Assembly: GCA_023838465.1 (NCBI GenBank) | Contig: JAIVEQ010000009.1 | Location: 25,320-89,319, forward strand | From: Candidatus Thiodiazotropha sp. | Lineage (GTDB): Bacteria > Pseudomonadota > Gammaproteobacteria > Chromatiales > Chromatiaceae | Length of the DNA: 64,000 bases | Direction: 5' to 3' | In this document: piece after piece, positions 16,975-25,327 of the stretch | Numbering within the stretch: the first letter of the stretch is position 1 | Layout: every line of letters begins with the position of its first letter | Translations under genes and position numbers: made by a program | The notes under the pieces: model-generated | Database searches by the model: none | What the model was told of the DNA's origin: nothing | The model's input: only the letters and a program-made list of their open reading frames with translations

Positions 16975-17230
16975 GTCGTCACGTTTCCTAATTTTTTGCC
17001 CCTAGTCCGAATAAGACCGTTAATATCTGCTTCTTATAGAACATGAGTCACGCGAAAGACGGACAATAGATTCATACCTTGGAATAGACTGCTCCAGACC
17101 CTAAGGAGACGTTCAACTGGAGTGTGGCTCACAGCTAGCTCTTCAGCGAATGTGGTCGCTCGGTGAGAGTTAGAAAACTACAACTTGAATCAGCTTGAAA
17201 AGTGGTTTCGCGAGACTTTTACGGTTTAAT

Positions 17231-17512
17231 TCAATTTAGGGTGGTCAATCGTCGTATATCCTCACCCCAGCCGTAGAAGAAAATCACCAGCATCGGTATC
17301 AGCGTAATGAACAAGCGCAGAATACCTCGTATACGCTGATTGGCCGAACGCATTTCCATGTAGTGGTCAATCACAATACTGCCTTTTAAGGCTATGAGAA
17401 CGGCAACCGTCAATGTGAGTAACCATCCGGCCTGACCTCTCTCTCCTATCAATGCCCCAAGAAAGGTGAGACCGATTAGCATCAACCAGATTCTTTCGGT
17501 ATGTCCAATCAT
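17231..17512 (-). CDS. norF: NorF-like small membrane protein (prokaryotic COX4 family)
   Basis: Membrane protein of 93 residues with three helices: WLMLIGLTFLGALIG near residue 9, WLLTLTVAVLIALKGSIVIDHYMEM near 30 (the K-G-x-x-V-x-D-H-Y/F-M-E pattern is the COX4/NorF hallmark), and LFITLIPMLVIFFYGW near 68. NorF helps assembly or full activity of nitric oxide reductase. It follows norE by ten bases on the same strand. No norB, norC, norQ or norD is in the window, so the link to NO reduction rests on family resemblance. Confidence 0.8.
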   Translation of the reverse strand: MIGHTERIWLMLIGLTFLGALIGERGQAGWLLTLTVAVLIALKGSIVIDHYMEMRSANQRIRGILRLFITLIPMLVIFFYGWGEDIRRLTTLN

Positions 17513-17522
17513 AATTTGCCAG

Positions 17523-18158
17523 TTATCTCAAAATGTAGAAGAAGGAGAAAATCACAAGCCAGATAACATCGGTTGTATGCCAATAGAGTGCTGCTGCTTC
17601 CAAACCACTGTAATTTTTCGATGAATAGGCACCTACCCCGGTACGTAATGCAATCCAGATTAATCCCATCAGGCCCCAACTGACATGGACCAGGTGAGTT
17701 AGCGTCAGATAGTAATAGACCGTATAGAAAACCCCGGTCTCTCCGTGAATGCCATGGGCGACATTCCAGCGAATTTCAAAATACTTCACAATTGGATAAC
17801 CGAAGCCCAGGAGTATTGCCATGATAGTCCAGCGTAATGAGGCTTTGCGTTGATCACTACGAATGGCACTCACAGCTTTCACCATACAGTAGCCACTCGT
17901 GAGCAATAAAATGGTGATGGTGGTGCCTGCCGAAGTGATGAGTTTATCCGGGCCGGTAGAAAAAGCCTCCGGATTATGAGCTTTGGCGATGAAATAGACG
18001 ATGAATAACAGGAGAAATTCAACCAGTACACAGAATATACCTACCCAGATACCACTGTTTCCGGGAATTCGACCGGGAGCGGTTATCTCGGTGTCTACAG
18101 TTACAGATAATGATTCGGTGGAAGGCGTGTTCATTGGGTATTGATCAAGCGACCTCAT
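17523..18158 (-). CDS. norE: NorE-like cytochrome c oxidase subunit III family protein
   Basis: Five-helix membrane protein of the COX3/NorE family, about 211 residues from the ATG at 18158 or 203 from the ATG at 18134. After a polar N-terminus it reads GIWVGIFCVLVEFLLLFIVYFIAKA, and later YLTLTHLVHVSWGLMGLIWIAL and GLEAAALYWHTTDVIWLVIFSFFYIL, the standard subunit III ending with its conserved His-Thr-x-D-x-x-W. The longer frame from 18323 only reads through the fossil selO piece out of frame, so it is rejected; the chosen ATG comes directly after the fossil's own TGA. It is paired with norF. Confidence 0.85.
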   Translation of the reverse strand: MRSLDQYPMNTPSTESLSVTVDTEITAPGRIPGNSGIWVGIFCVLVEFLLLFIVYFIAKAHNPEAFSTGPDKLITSAGTTITILLLTSGYCMVKAVSAIRSDQRKASLRWTIMAILLGFGYPIVKYFEIRWNVAHGIHGETGVFYTVYYYLTLTHLVHVSWGLMGLIWIALRTGVGAYSSKNYSGLEAAALYWHTTDVIWLVIFSFFYILR

Positions 18159-18161
18159 AGT

Positions 18162-18300
18162 GTCATGTCCCGCGAAAGGCCATTGCATCTTATTCATGAG
18201 CAAGAGGTGGCTCTGAGTAGTATACGAGACCAGGCCGTTCAGCGAAAGGCTCGGCAAGTACCTGCCGCTGTTCATTGAATACGCTGAAATCATCCTGAAC
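18162..18300 (-). pseudogene. Fossil of the 3' end of a second selO gene
   Basis: These 139 bases align without gaps to 20768-20906, the 3' end of the intact selO gene. Translated on the minus strand they still read DDFSVFNEQRQVLAEPF, then AERPG, then YYSEPPLAHE, against the equivalent SelO tail. Two faults prove decay: a TAA replaces an Arg codon after LAHE, and the conserved near-terminal Cys (TFCGT in SelO) is Arg (AFRGT). The rest of the copy is gone. The norE start codon begins four bases after the fossil's TGA. Confidence 0.88.
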
Positions 18301-18308
18301 AAAATCTG

Positions 18309-18329
18309 GGTGATTGATAGCAAATCACA
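18309..18329. repeat. Short palindromic repeat, copy 2
   Basis: GGTGATT-GATAGCA-AATCACA, nearly identical to 16116-16136 including most of the loop. It lies just beyond the selO fossil on the side where the rest of the copied gene is missing. Confidence 0.55.
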
Positions 18330-18391
18330 GGGCCAGTGAAATGAGCTGCTCTTCCCGATTCCTCACCACTTTAAAAATCAATCCCGGCGAT

Positions 18392-18418
18392 AAGACCGCT
18401 GCTGAGTACAGCGGTCTT
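18392..18418. terminator. Terminator downstream of the NmrA-like gene
   Basis: Perfect 10-bp stem AAGACCGCTG/CAGCGGTCTT with a 7-base loop, located 30 bases beyond the end of the minus-strand NmrA-like gene. The T-tract is short, so termination is likely but not certain. Confidence 0.65.
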
Positions 18419-18447
18419 TAAAAGCACAGTTACAATCGATGAAGACA

Positions 18448-19293
18448 TCAGGCTGATTTCCTCTGCATCTCAGCATCCCAAACACCCGACTCAATTGATT
18501 TCTGTACATAGGCTTTAAAGTCTGTCGCCGGTCGACCAAGCGCTTCTTCAACACCGAACATCACCTGGCTGTTTCTGCCGTCAAAGACAACGGTGAACAG
18601 CTCGCGTAACAACCATTGCATAGTTTCCGGTACGCCTTGTTCGCGTAAAGTATCGATGTATACATCGATTGGAACAGTGCTGTATTTCACAGGCCGACCC
18701 AGTGCCTCGGAAATTTCCCTCATGCATTGCGCGAAAGTCAGCGCACGAGGGCCGGTGACTTCGAACAGTTTGTTACGGTGGCTGGGATCGGTTAAAGCAG
18801 CAACGGCAACGTCAGCGATATCATCAGCATCGATAAACGGTTCTAGTGTCCCTTCCGCAGGTAACACCAGCTCGCCAGCCAGGATATCTTCCAACATAAA
18901 ACTTTCACTGAAGTTCTGGCAAAACCAGCTGGCTCTGACAATATTCCATGAAATACCACTGCTTTTGAGTACTTCCTCCACGCGTTGTGCACCGGCTTCA
19001 CCACGACCCGAAAGCAGAACGATGTGTTTCAATCCGACTTCGCGGGCGATGCGCACAAACTCTCTAATGGCCGGTTCTGCATGGGGTACTGCGAGATCAG
19101 GCTGGTAGGTCACATAAGCTGAAGCACAGCCATCGATGACCGATCGCCATGTCTGTGGTTTCTCCCAGTCAAATGACGGGGTTGTCGATCTGGACACTTG
19201 ACGGGTGTCATAACCCAGCGTTTGTAGGCGCGTGTTGACTCGGCTGCCTGTTTTACCGTTTTTACCGATGATGAGAATGGGTGAATGTTTCAT
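18448..19293 (-). CDS. NmrA-like NAD(P)-binding reductase (atypical SDR)
   Basis: Rossmann-fold protein of 281 residues from the NmrA/atypical short-chain dehydrogenase group. The nucleotide loop is ILIIGKNGKTGSRVNTRL at residues 6-23 (G-x-x-G-x-x-G), followed by a basic SRST region near 34 that suggests NADP(H). ISWNIVRASWFCQNFSE and FIDADDIADVAVAAL are typical of this family, whose members include quinone or azo reductases and redox sensors. It is divergent from an AraC-type regulator with a 170-base gap, the usual layout for a regulator and its target. Substrate unknown. Confidence 0.85.
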   Translation of the reverse strand: MKHSPILIIGKNGKTGSRVNTRLQTLGYDTRQVSRSTTPSFDWEKPQTWRSVIDGCASAYVTYQPDLAVPHAEPAIREFVRIAREVGLKHIVLLSGRGEAGAQRVEEVLKSSGISWNIVRASWFCQNFSESFMLEDILAGELVLPAEGTLEPFIDADDIADVAVAALTDPSHRNKLFEVTGPRALTFAQCMREISEALGRPVKYSTVPIDVYIDTLREQGVPETMQWLLRELFTVVFDGRNSQVMFGVEEALGRPATDFKAYVQKSIESGVWDAEMQRKSA

Positions 19294-19465
19294 GATTTCG
19301 ATTTCCTGTGCTGTTTAATCTTGGTTTGGACGAAGCATTTACGTAACGTTCGCTTAAACTATGGGGCAGAATAATCGGATTAACTATCACAGTATGTCTG
19401 CAATTCTTTGCCTTTCGTCCAAAGTTATGGACTATTAAGTAAAATTAGTGCCAGACTTAAGCATC

Positions 19466-20434
19466 ATGAAGCTGCGTACCCATACAAACATTCCTGACTT
19501 CACCGACCCACTCGGTGAAACCCTTCACTTGCTCCGGCTTAACGGCACCTTTTACTGCCGGTCCGAGTTAACGGCACCCTGGGGCATAGAACTGCCTCCC
19601 TTTGAGGGGCGTATGATGTTTCATGTGGTTACCTCCGGGCACTGTTGGTTGGAGGTTGAAGGCGAAGAACCACACCTGCTTCAACAAGGCAGTCTGGCGC
19701 TCGTACCTCATGGCAACGGACACTGTATCCGTAGTAAGCCAACCGATGAGACCCTACCGCTATTCGACATACCGGTTGAGCGGGTTAGCGACCGTTACGA
19801 GATTATGCGTCACGGTGGTGATGGTGAAATGACCCACCTGACCTGTGGCGTGGTACGCTTCGATCATGTTGCGGGACAACAACTCATCGCGTTGTTACCC
19901 AAAGTGTTGCAGATTGACACCTGGGCTGATGAAGAGGGTAGCTGGCTGCAAAGTACACTCCGCTTTATTGCTCGTGAAGCCAGGGAACTGAGGCCAGGCG
20001 GAGAAACAGTCATCACACATTTAGCCGATATCCTCATTATCCAGGCTATCCGATCATGGTTAGACTCGGCACCCGATGCCAATCGGGGCTGGCTTGCTGC
20101 CTTGCGCGACAAGTATGTCGGCAAGGCGCTCGCAGCTATCCACCGTGAACCCGAAAAAGACTGGACCGTGGCTTCGCTGGCCAAAGAGGTGGGTATGTCA
20201 CGCTCTGGGTTTTCGGCCAGATTTACCGACCTGGTAGGCGACTCAGCCATGCGTTATTTAACCCAGTGGCGCATGCAACTTGCCCGTGCACAGCTTCTGG
20301 AAACATCGGACTCCCTGTCAGTGCTAGCCAACCGCCTGGGCTATCAATCCGAAGCAGCATTCTGCAGGGCATTCAAACGGGTATTTGGTGTGTCACCGGG
20401 AAGTATTCGCCACACCTCCGCAGCCCCGCTTTGA
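19466..20434 (+). CDS. AraC-family transcription regulator with cupin sensor domain
   Basis: Regulator of 322 residues. The N-terminal half is a cupin-like domain (RMMFHVVTSGHCWLEVEGEE and GSLALVPHGNGHCI), as in the cupin_6 group of AraC proteins. The C-terminal half, from about residue 215, has two helix-turn-helix units: WTVASLAKEVGMSRSGFSARFTDLVGDSAM and LSVLANRLGYQSEAAFCRAFKRVFGVSPG. It likely controls the divergent NmrA-like gene in response to an electrophile or small metabolite. A GTG six codons earlier (19448) is an alternative start; neither has a strong ribosome site. Confidence 0.9.
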   Translation: MKLRTHTNIPDFTDPLGETLHLLRLNGTFYCRSELTAPWGIELPPFEGRMMFHVVTSGHCWLEVEGEEPHLLQQGSLALVPHGNGHCIRSKPTDETLPLFDIPVERVSDRYEIMRHGGDGEMTHLTCGVVRFDHVAGQQLIALLPKVLQIDTWADEEGSWLQSTLRFIAREARELRPGGETVITHLADILIIQAIRSWLDSAPDANRGWLAALRDKYVGKALAAIHREPEKDWTVASLAKEVGMSRSGFSARFTDLVGDSAMRYLTQWRMQLARAQLLETSDSLSVLANRLGYQSEAAFCRAFKRVFGVSPGSIRHTSAAPL

Positions 20435-20503
20435 TCACCACAAACTGACGGAATCACTGACATCCGGACATCTGCTTATGGCTGTTGGGTAATCTACGAG
20501 TCC

Positions 20504-20754
20504 AATTATCCTAGAATCCGCAGTTGAACATGGATTTGTGGGAAATCCCGGCGTATCCAGCAAGGCGTCGTTCGCCGTTAATGGCCATTCCCTTAACAAG
20601 AACGACAACGCAGCTGGGTGCGTCGGGATTTTTCACAAATGCTTGTAGCGTTAATGGGTTCACCCAATGGGTGAGGATAAAATTCATTAATTGACCTAGC
20701 ATTTCATTACCTTACGTCAGACATAAGCGGTCAACTGCGGAATCTAGGATTATC
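20504..20754. repeat. Palindromic mobile-type repeat (MITE-like) with 24-bp ends
   Basis: A 251-base element bounded by imperfect 24-bp inverted repeats, 20504-20527 and 20731-20754 (21 of 24 matched). Inside, 20534-20553 and 20621-20640 form another inverted pair (17 of 20), and nested pairs CCAGC/GCTGG, GTCGTT/AACGAC and GTTAA/TTAAC lie within it, so 20534-20640 can fold to one long stem. The right end recurs alone at 26265-26288. It fills the gap between the AraC gene and selO and has no convincing gene, although a 63-codon minus-strand frame crosses it. Confidence 0.75.
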
Positions 20755-20768
20755 AACCCGGCGTGGCG

Positions 20769-22187
20769 TCATGTCCCGCAAAAGGTCATTGCAACACGTT
20801 CGTGAGCAAGCGGTGGCTCGGAATAGCATGCAAAACCAGGTTGCTCTGTGAACGGCTCGGCAAGTACCTGCCGCAATTCGTTGAATACGCTGAAATCACC
20901 CTGAAAGGCAGCCTGAATGGCCCTTTCCACCTGGTGGTTACGGGGGATGACAACAGGATTGGTAGATGCCATCAGTTGACCGGCGCTTTGACGGCCTCCC
21001 GGCTGTTCGTCTATGCACTGTAGCCATCGGATTTCAAATTGACCGAAAACGGGTGAATCGTTTTTGTTCATGCGCGCGGCCAGTTGCCGGAAGCTCAGGC
21101 TGTAATCGAGTTGATGATCCTGCAGGTGTTGCAGCCAACCGGTAACCAGCTCATCATGACTTTTGTTGTGGCTGGCGAGCCCGAGTTTTTCACACATCAA
21201 TGCGAAGTAGTGGGCTTCGAAATGCGGTTGGAACCGCTCCAGTGCCGATTCGTAGTCCTCCTGTTCTCCCTCCAGCATCATCAGGCATTCGGCTAACCGG
21301 GCCAGGTTCCATTGCGCCATGTTGGCCTGCTGGCCGTAAGCATAGCGACCGTGTTGATCGATGGAGCTGAAAACCTTGTCGATATGAAACTCATCCATAA
21401 AGGCGCAGGGGCCATAATCCAGGGTTTCGCCGGAGATGGCCGTGTTGTCTGTATTCATTACACCGTGAATGAATCCGAGTGCCATCCAGTGAGCAATCAG
21501 TTTGGCCTGGGCTTCGACCACTTCTGAGAAAAAAGCCAACACAGGACGTTCCTTCGTTGTGGCATCAGGGTAATGCCGGGCAGTGGCGTAGTGGGTAAGT
21601 TCTGCCAGTGCATCCTGATCATTCCGTGCGGCGAAGAATTGAAAGGTGCCCACACGGATATGGCTGGCTGCCACCCGTGTCAATACGCCACCGGGTTCGT
21701 CCGATTCCCGAATCACCATCTCACCTGTACTCACTGCCGCGAGAGCCCGCGTAGTCGGCACGCCAAGCCTGTGCATGGCCTCGCTAAGCAGGTATTCGCG
21801 GATTACCGGCCCCAGTGATGATTTGCCATCGCCACGGCGGGAAAAGGGAGTCTGTCCCGATCCCTTGAGTTGGATATCGTAACGGGCCCCATCCACAGGG
21901 CTGACGACCTCCCCCAAAAGGGCGGCCCGCCCATCACCGAGCTGAGGCACGAAGTGACCAAACTGATGACCGGCATAGGCCATAGCAATGGTCTTGCCTC
22001 CAGGCAAAGGTTCACTACCGCTGAAGATACGAACCAGGCTCTCTTTGTCGGCACCTAAATCATTCAGACCGAGGTGTGCGGCCAAGTCCTCATTCCAGGC
22101 AATCAGCGCTGGTTTGGGGACAGAGGCGGTTTGGGTGTGGGCGTAAAAATGTTCTGGTAGCTGGGCATAGCTGTTGATCAAGTTCAT
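20769..22187 (-). CDS. selO: SelO/YdiU family protein adenylyltransferase
   Basis: Pseudokinase-fold enzyme that transfers AMP from ATP to protein hydroxyl groups, linked to redox stress in E. coli. The 472 residues match the family length. Motifs: YAGHQFGHFVPQLGDGRAALLGE near residue 65, IQLKGSGQTPFSRRGDGKSSLGPVIREYLLSEAMHRLGVPTTRAL near 104, GVMNTDNTAISGETLDYGPCAFMDEF near 242 (metal-binding Asn/Asp), and a conserved Cys three residues from the end (TFCGT), the position that is selenocysteine in animals. A decayed copy of its tail is at 18162-18300. Transcribed alone. Confidence 0.95.
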   Translation of the reverse strand: MNLINSYAQLPEHFYAHTQTASVPKPALIAWNEDLAAHLGLNDLGADKESLVRIFSGSEPLPGGKTIAMAYAGHQFGHFVPQLGDGRAALLGEVVSPVDGARYDIQLKGSGQTPFSRRGDGKSSLGPVIREYLLSEAMHRLGVPTTRALAAVSTGEMVIRESDEPGGVLTRVAASHIRVGTFQFFAARNDQDALAELTHYATARHYPDATTKERPVLAFFSEVVEAQAKLIAHWMALGFIHGVMNTDNTAISGETLDYGPCAFMDEFHIDKVFSSIDQHGRYAYGQQANMAQWNLARLAECLMMLEGEQEDYESALERFQPHFEAHYFALMCEKLGLASHNKSHDELVTGWLQHLQDHQLDYSLSFRQLAARMNKNDSPVFGQFEIRWLQCIDEQPGGRQSAGQLMASTNPVVIPRNHQVERAIQAAFQGDFSVFNELRQVLAEPFTEQPGFACYSEPPLAHERVAMTFCGT

Positions 22188-22335
22188 GGGACAAGTTTCG
22201 CATTCCCTGGGTGAGATTCAACCTCATCAATAATCTGGGAGTCATCCCAATTCACCGGGGCAGGTGCGATTTATCGAGCAGTGGATAATAATCAGTAGTC
22301 TTATATTTACTCTACTGCTTACAATGCACTTGCAC

Positions 22336-22359
22336 AAAAAACCCGGCAGTGCCGGGTTT
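22336..22359 (-). terminator. Intrinsic terminator of the tRNA-Met transcript
   Basis: On the minus strand AACCCGGC and GCCGGGTT form an 8-bp stem with a short loop, followed by six T residues, 22 bases after the tRNA 3' end. A textbook Rho-independent terminator. Confidence 0.85.
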
Positions 22360-22380
22360 AATGTAAGTCTTTAGTTTTTA

Positions 22381-22457
22381 TGGTAGCAAGGGGCAGATTC
22401 GAACTGCCGACCCCAGCATTATGAGTGCTGTGCTCTAACCAACTGAGCTACCTTGCC
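22381..22457 (-). tRNA. tRNA-Met (anticodon CAT), elongator type
   Basis: 77-base tRNA with encoded CCA. The minus strand reads GGCAAGGTAGCTCAGTTGG at the 5' end, a D-arm with GTTGGTTAGAGC, the anticodon loop CTCATAA (anticodon at 22421-22423), a T-loop TTCGAAT and an acceptor closed by CCTTGCT-ACCA. The first pair is G-T instead of the unpaired C-A of initiator tRNA, and the anticodon stem lacks the three G-C pairs of initiators, so it is the elongator Met tRNA; a CAT tRNA for Ile (lysidine type) is less likely by similarity to the E. coli elongator. It precedes a terminator and follows ychF. Confidence 0.93.
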
Positions 22458-22511
22458 AGAAGCTGTTGTGAATGGCGAGGAATATACTGTTGCCTCAACC
22501 CGGTGTCAATA

Positions 22512-23603
22512 TCAGACATTGAATCGGAAGTGGATGACATCACCATCCTTGACGATATACTCCTTCCCCTCGGAGCGCAGCTTACCGGCTTCACGGGCAC
22601 CCTGCTCGCCTTTATAACTGACGAAATCCTCATAGGCTACGACCTCAGCACGTATGAAACCTCGTTCGAAATCAGTATGGATGACACCTGCTGCTTGCGG
22701 TGCAGTGGCATTGGTTGGAATCGTCCAGGCCCTGACCTCCTTCTCTCCAGCAGTGAAGTAGGTTTCAAGACCAAGCAGTTTATAGCCAGCGCGTACAACC
22801 CGATTCAAGCCTGGCTCTTCCAGTCCCATGTCTGCCAGAAACTCCTCTCTCTCGTCTTCGTCCAACTCTACAATCTCAGCTTCGATTGCAGCACAGACCG
22901 GTACCACTTCCGCCCCCTCTTCAGCCGCCATCACGGACAAGGCATCAAGATAGGGATTGTTTTCAAACCCATCATCCGCGACATTGGCGATATAGAACAC
23001 CGGCTTGACGGTCAATAGAAACAGATCGCGTAATTCAGCCCTATCGTCTTCGCTGAGCGCCATGCTGCGAGCCGGCTTAGCCGCGTTTAAATGGTCCCTA
23101 ACGCTTTCCAGCAGAACCTTACGCGCCAGTATCTTCTTGTCGCCCGTCTTGGCCTGTCTGGCCGTCTTGTCCAGGGCCTTCTCCACCGATTCCAGATCGG
23201 CCAGCCCGAGTTCTGTATTAATGACCTCCACATCACTGGCGGGATCGACCCGACCGGCCACATGTACAACATCATCATCTTCGAAACAGCGTACAACTTG
23301 AGCAATGGCATCGGTTTCGCGGATATTGGCCAGAAATTTATTGCCCAGGCCCTCGCCTTTAGAGGCGCCGGCAACCAGTCCGGCAATATCGACAAACTGC
23401 ATACTTGTCGGAATGACGGCCTGGGGATTGACGATAGCGGCGATTACATCCTGGCGGGGGTCCGGCAGAGGCACGACACCGACATTGGGATCAATTGTGC
23501 AAAAAGGGTAGTTTTCTGCCGCGATTGTTGCCTTGGTCAAGGCATTGAACAATGTTGATTTACCGACATTCGGCAGTCCCACGATACCGCATTTGAAACC
23601 CAT
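22512..23603 (-). CDS. ychF: Redox-regulated ATPase YchF
   Basis: Obg-family P-loop protein that prefers ATP and binds ribosomes. 363 residues from the ATG at 23603, exactly the family length; an upstream in-frame ATG at 23636 only adds a non-conserved tail. Motifs: [18 protein letters not shown] at residues 6-23, [25 protein letters not shown] near 66, the NVAD base-recognition site near 200, and the TGS-like C-terminus ending in FRFNV. Most gammaproteobacteria have pth next to ychF; here tRNA-Met follows it instead. Confidence 0.96.
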   Translation of the reverse strand: MGFKCGIVGLPNVGKSTLFNALTKATIAAENYPFCTIDPNVGVVPLPDPRQDVIAAIVNPQAVIPTSMQFVDIAGLVAGASKGEGLGNKFLANIRETDAIAQVVRCFEDDDVVHVAGRVDPASDVEVINTELGLADLESVEKALDKTARQAKTGDKKILARKVLLESVRDHLNAAKPARSMALSEDDRAELRDLFLLTVKPVFYIANVADDGFENNPYLDALSVMAAEEGAEVVPVCAAIEAEIVELDEDEREEFLADMGLEEPGLNRVVRAGYKLLGLETYFTAGEKEVRAWTIPTNATAPQAAGVIHTDFERGFIRAEVVAYEDFVSYKGEQGAREAGKLRSEGKEYIVKDGDVIHFRFNV

Positions 23604-23714
23604 GAAAGACGCCTCTCCGAAAAAAGGGGCAAGCATACCGGAAAGGCGTGCTGATGTGCAGCCCTCCGATCAATTACTCTTTCGAGGGGAGGTATATGAA
23701 TAGCGCCAGCCAGG

Positions 23715-24020
23715 TTACTGGATGGTGAACAATTTACCGAAATTGGCGATTCTCAACACATCCTGTACTGCCTCGTTTCCATTCCTCAGCACCACGCTAT
23801 CGGCCTGCTTGACACTGTGTTCGCGAAGCTGCAATAACATGCCCATCGCCGAGCTATCCAGATACTCCGTATTGGTCAGATCAATGACGAAGCCCTTCTC
23901 CCCCCTGGGGAAAGCCTTGTAGGCCTGCATGAACTCTTGATGGGTAGAAAAATCAAATCGCCCGGCTATTACGATGGTGACTGTCTTTTCATCATTGGAA
24001 ACTTCACTGGATATGGACAT
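23715..24020 (-). CDS. STAS-domain anti-sigma factor antagonist
   Basis: Single STAS domain of 101 residues, like SpoIIAA. The phosphorylatable serine is in the motif NTEYLDSSAMGMLLQLREH near residue 50-68 (DSSxMG), following FVIDLTN. Such proteins are switched by a kinase/phosphatase pair, and free antagonist releases a partner. No anti-sigma kinase is next to it. An orphan ParA gene lies 116 bases upstream on the same strand and could share a transcript. Confidence 0.9.
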   Translation of the reverse strand: MSISSEVSNDEKTVTIVIAGRFDFSTHQEFMQAYKAFPRGEKGFVIDLTNTEYLDSSAMGMLLQLREHSVKQADSVVLRNGNEAVQDVLRIANFGKLFTIQ

Positions 24021-24136
24021 GGTAACTCCCGGTCACTGTTAGCAGGCTTCTTGGATCGTAACTGTTCAGCGACTTTACAATGAGGGACTGCTGCCTAGTT
24101 ACTCTGAATCTAATATCGACAATATTTTGAAAAGCT

Positions 24137-24892
24137 TTACCCTTCGTACCGCTCGAGTAGCTCACTTGCCAAGGCCTGGAACTCCTTTGCTGATTGGCTG
24201 CCGGGCTTGTACTCGAAAATAGTTCGTCCGATGCCGGGACATTCAGCGATCACAGCCGCCTCTCGTATCTGGGTGTTCAGCAGTTGCTCCGGGAAGTGTT
24301 TCCTGAGTTTGTCTTCGACCTCTTTAGCGAGTCTTCTACGGGGGAAACTGCGATTTAACCCGATCCACTGACGAATTGATTTTTCCAGATAGGGCTCGAA
24401 TTTTTTTATTGTCACCAACATCTTGGCTAATCCATTCAAGGACATGTGATCACCACTCACAGGAATGAGTGCTTCATCGGCAGCAAAGATGGCATTTGCC
24501 ACCAGTAGACCTGATGAAGGCGGACAATCGAATAAAACAAAGGCCTGATCGTCTATCATCCCCTGCAATGCCTGCTGCAGAAGACGCGCACGCGAGGCGC
24601 CCCCGTCATGGAGATACTCGATCTCCTGTAGCCGTGCACCTGCGGGAATAAGTGTCAGCATATCCCTGATACCCAGTTTCACTGAACAGGGATCTGCCCC
24701 ATTCAACAACACCTGATCAACCCCTTTTGTCGGTGCGCGAAAGATCCCGTAGCTGGATGCCAGTTGTCCTTGTGGATCCAAATCAATGACTGTAACCCTA
24801 TGGCCGGCCAGCGCCAGCGCATGCCCCAGGTTAGTCGTGATGGTAGTCTTACCTACACCACCTTTTTGATTGATCAGCGCAATTCGCCGCAT
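24137..24892 (-). CDS. Orphan ParA-family ATPase
   Basis: MinD/ParA-type P-loop ATPase of 251 residues from the ATG at 24892. The deviant Walker A loop INQKGGVGKTTITTNLG is at residues 6-22, the switch I-like DLDPQGQLASSYG near 38 and Walker B VLFDCPPSSG near 117. No ParB gene is adjacent and the chromosome-partition pair normally sits near gidA/atp genes, so this copy probably positions another cargo or complex. The longer frame from 24997 has 35 extra residues before the universal MRRIALINQKGG start and is rejected. Confidence 0.88.
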   Translation of the reverse strand: MRRIALINQKGGVGKTTITTNLGHALALAGHRVTVIDLDPQGQLASSYGIFRAPTKGVDQVLLNGADPCSVKLGIRDMLTLIPAGARLQEIEYLHDGGASRARLLQQALQGMIDDQAFVLFDCPPSSGLLVANAIFAADEALIPVSGDHMSLNGLAKMLVTIKKFEPYLEKSIRQWIGLNRSFPRRRLAKEVEDKLRKHFPEQLLNTQIREAAVIAECPGIGRTIFEYKPGSQSAKEFQALASELLERYEG

Positions 24893-25327
24893 GGGAGATC
24901 CTGTTCGGGGTGCTTCAAGATCCAGCCATCCTCTCAGAAGGAATAGCCATGCAACCGAATATACATGGCCGGCACAGTTGAAAATGGAATCTGTCAATTA
25001 CTCGACAAATATCCAGAGGTTCTTGATCTTAAAGGAAAATTAGTGCCACTAAAAAGACTATCGACCTGAGAAGTCAATTCTTTAGAATCCCTATCAGGTA
25101 GGAGCTGATTAAACAGCAATCAAAGTAAATGGATCACAAATTGCCTCATATTTCTCAACCATTGCATGCATCGTCGGGTACACTGGTGCAGCTTTTAGAT
25201 TGGGCATATCATTATGCTCCATTTTTTTACCGGGCCGGGTCTTGAGTTGGCGTATTTTGGCGGCTTTGAATGTCACAGAATCTATGACACGGTACATTAA
25301 CGTTACACTTGACGTGGATATAAAAGA
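24893..25327. other. Intergenic region between parA and the L,D-transpeptidase gene
   Basis: About 435 bases. It carries divergent promoters. One minus-strand frame of 62 codons (25109-25297) is listed separately at low confidence. I see no strong hairpin. Confidence 0.4.
25109..25297 (-). CDS. Possible small protein, 62 residues
   Basis: Frame reading MYRVIDSVTFKAAKIRQLK and ending CDPFTLIAV. I recognise no motif, and the ribosome site is not strong. It lies in an otherwise gene-free interval and could be chance. Confidence 0.2.
   Translation of the reverse strand: MYRVIDSVTFKAAKIRQLKTRPGKKMEHNDMPNLKAAPVYPTMHAMVEKYEAICDPFTLIAV

Noticed and set aside
18159..18323. N-terminal extension of the norE frame
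   Set aside because: These codons read the fossil selO tail out of frame; subunit III similarity begins only after the ATG at 18158/18134.
20511..20702. 63-codon minus-strand frame inside the palindromic element
   Set aside because: It lies wholly inside a repeat with nested inverted pairs, has no good ribosome site and no recognisable domain.
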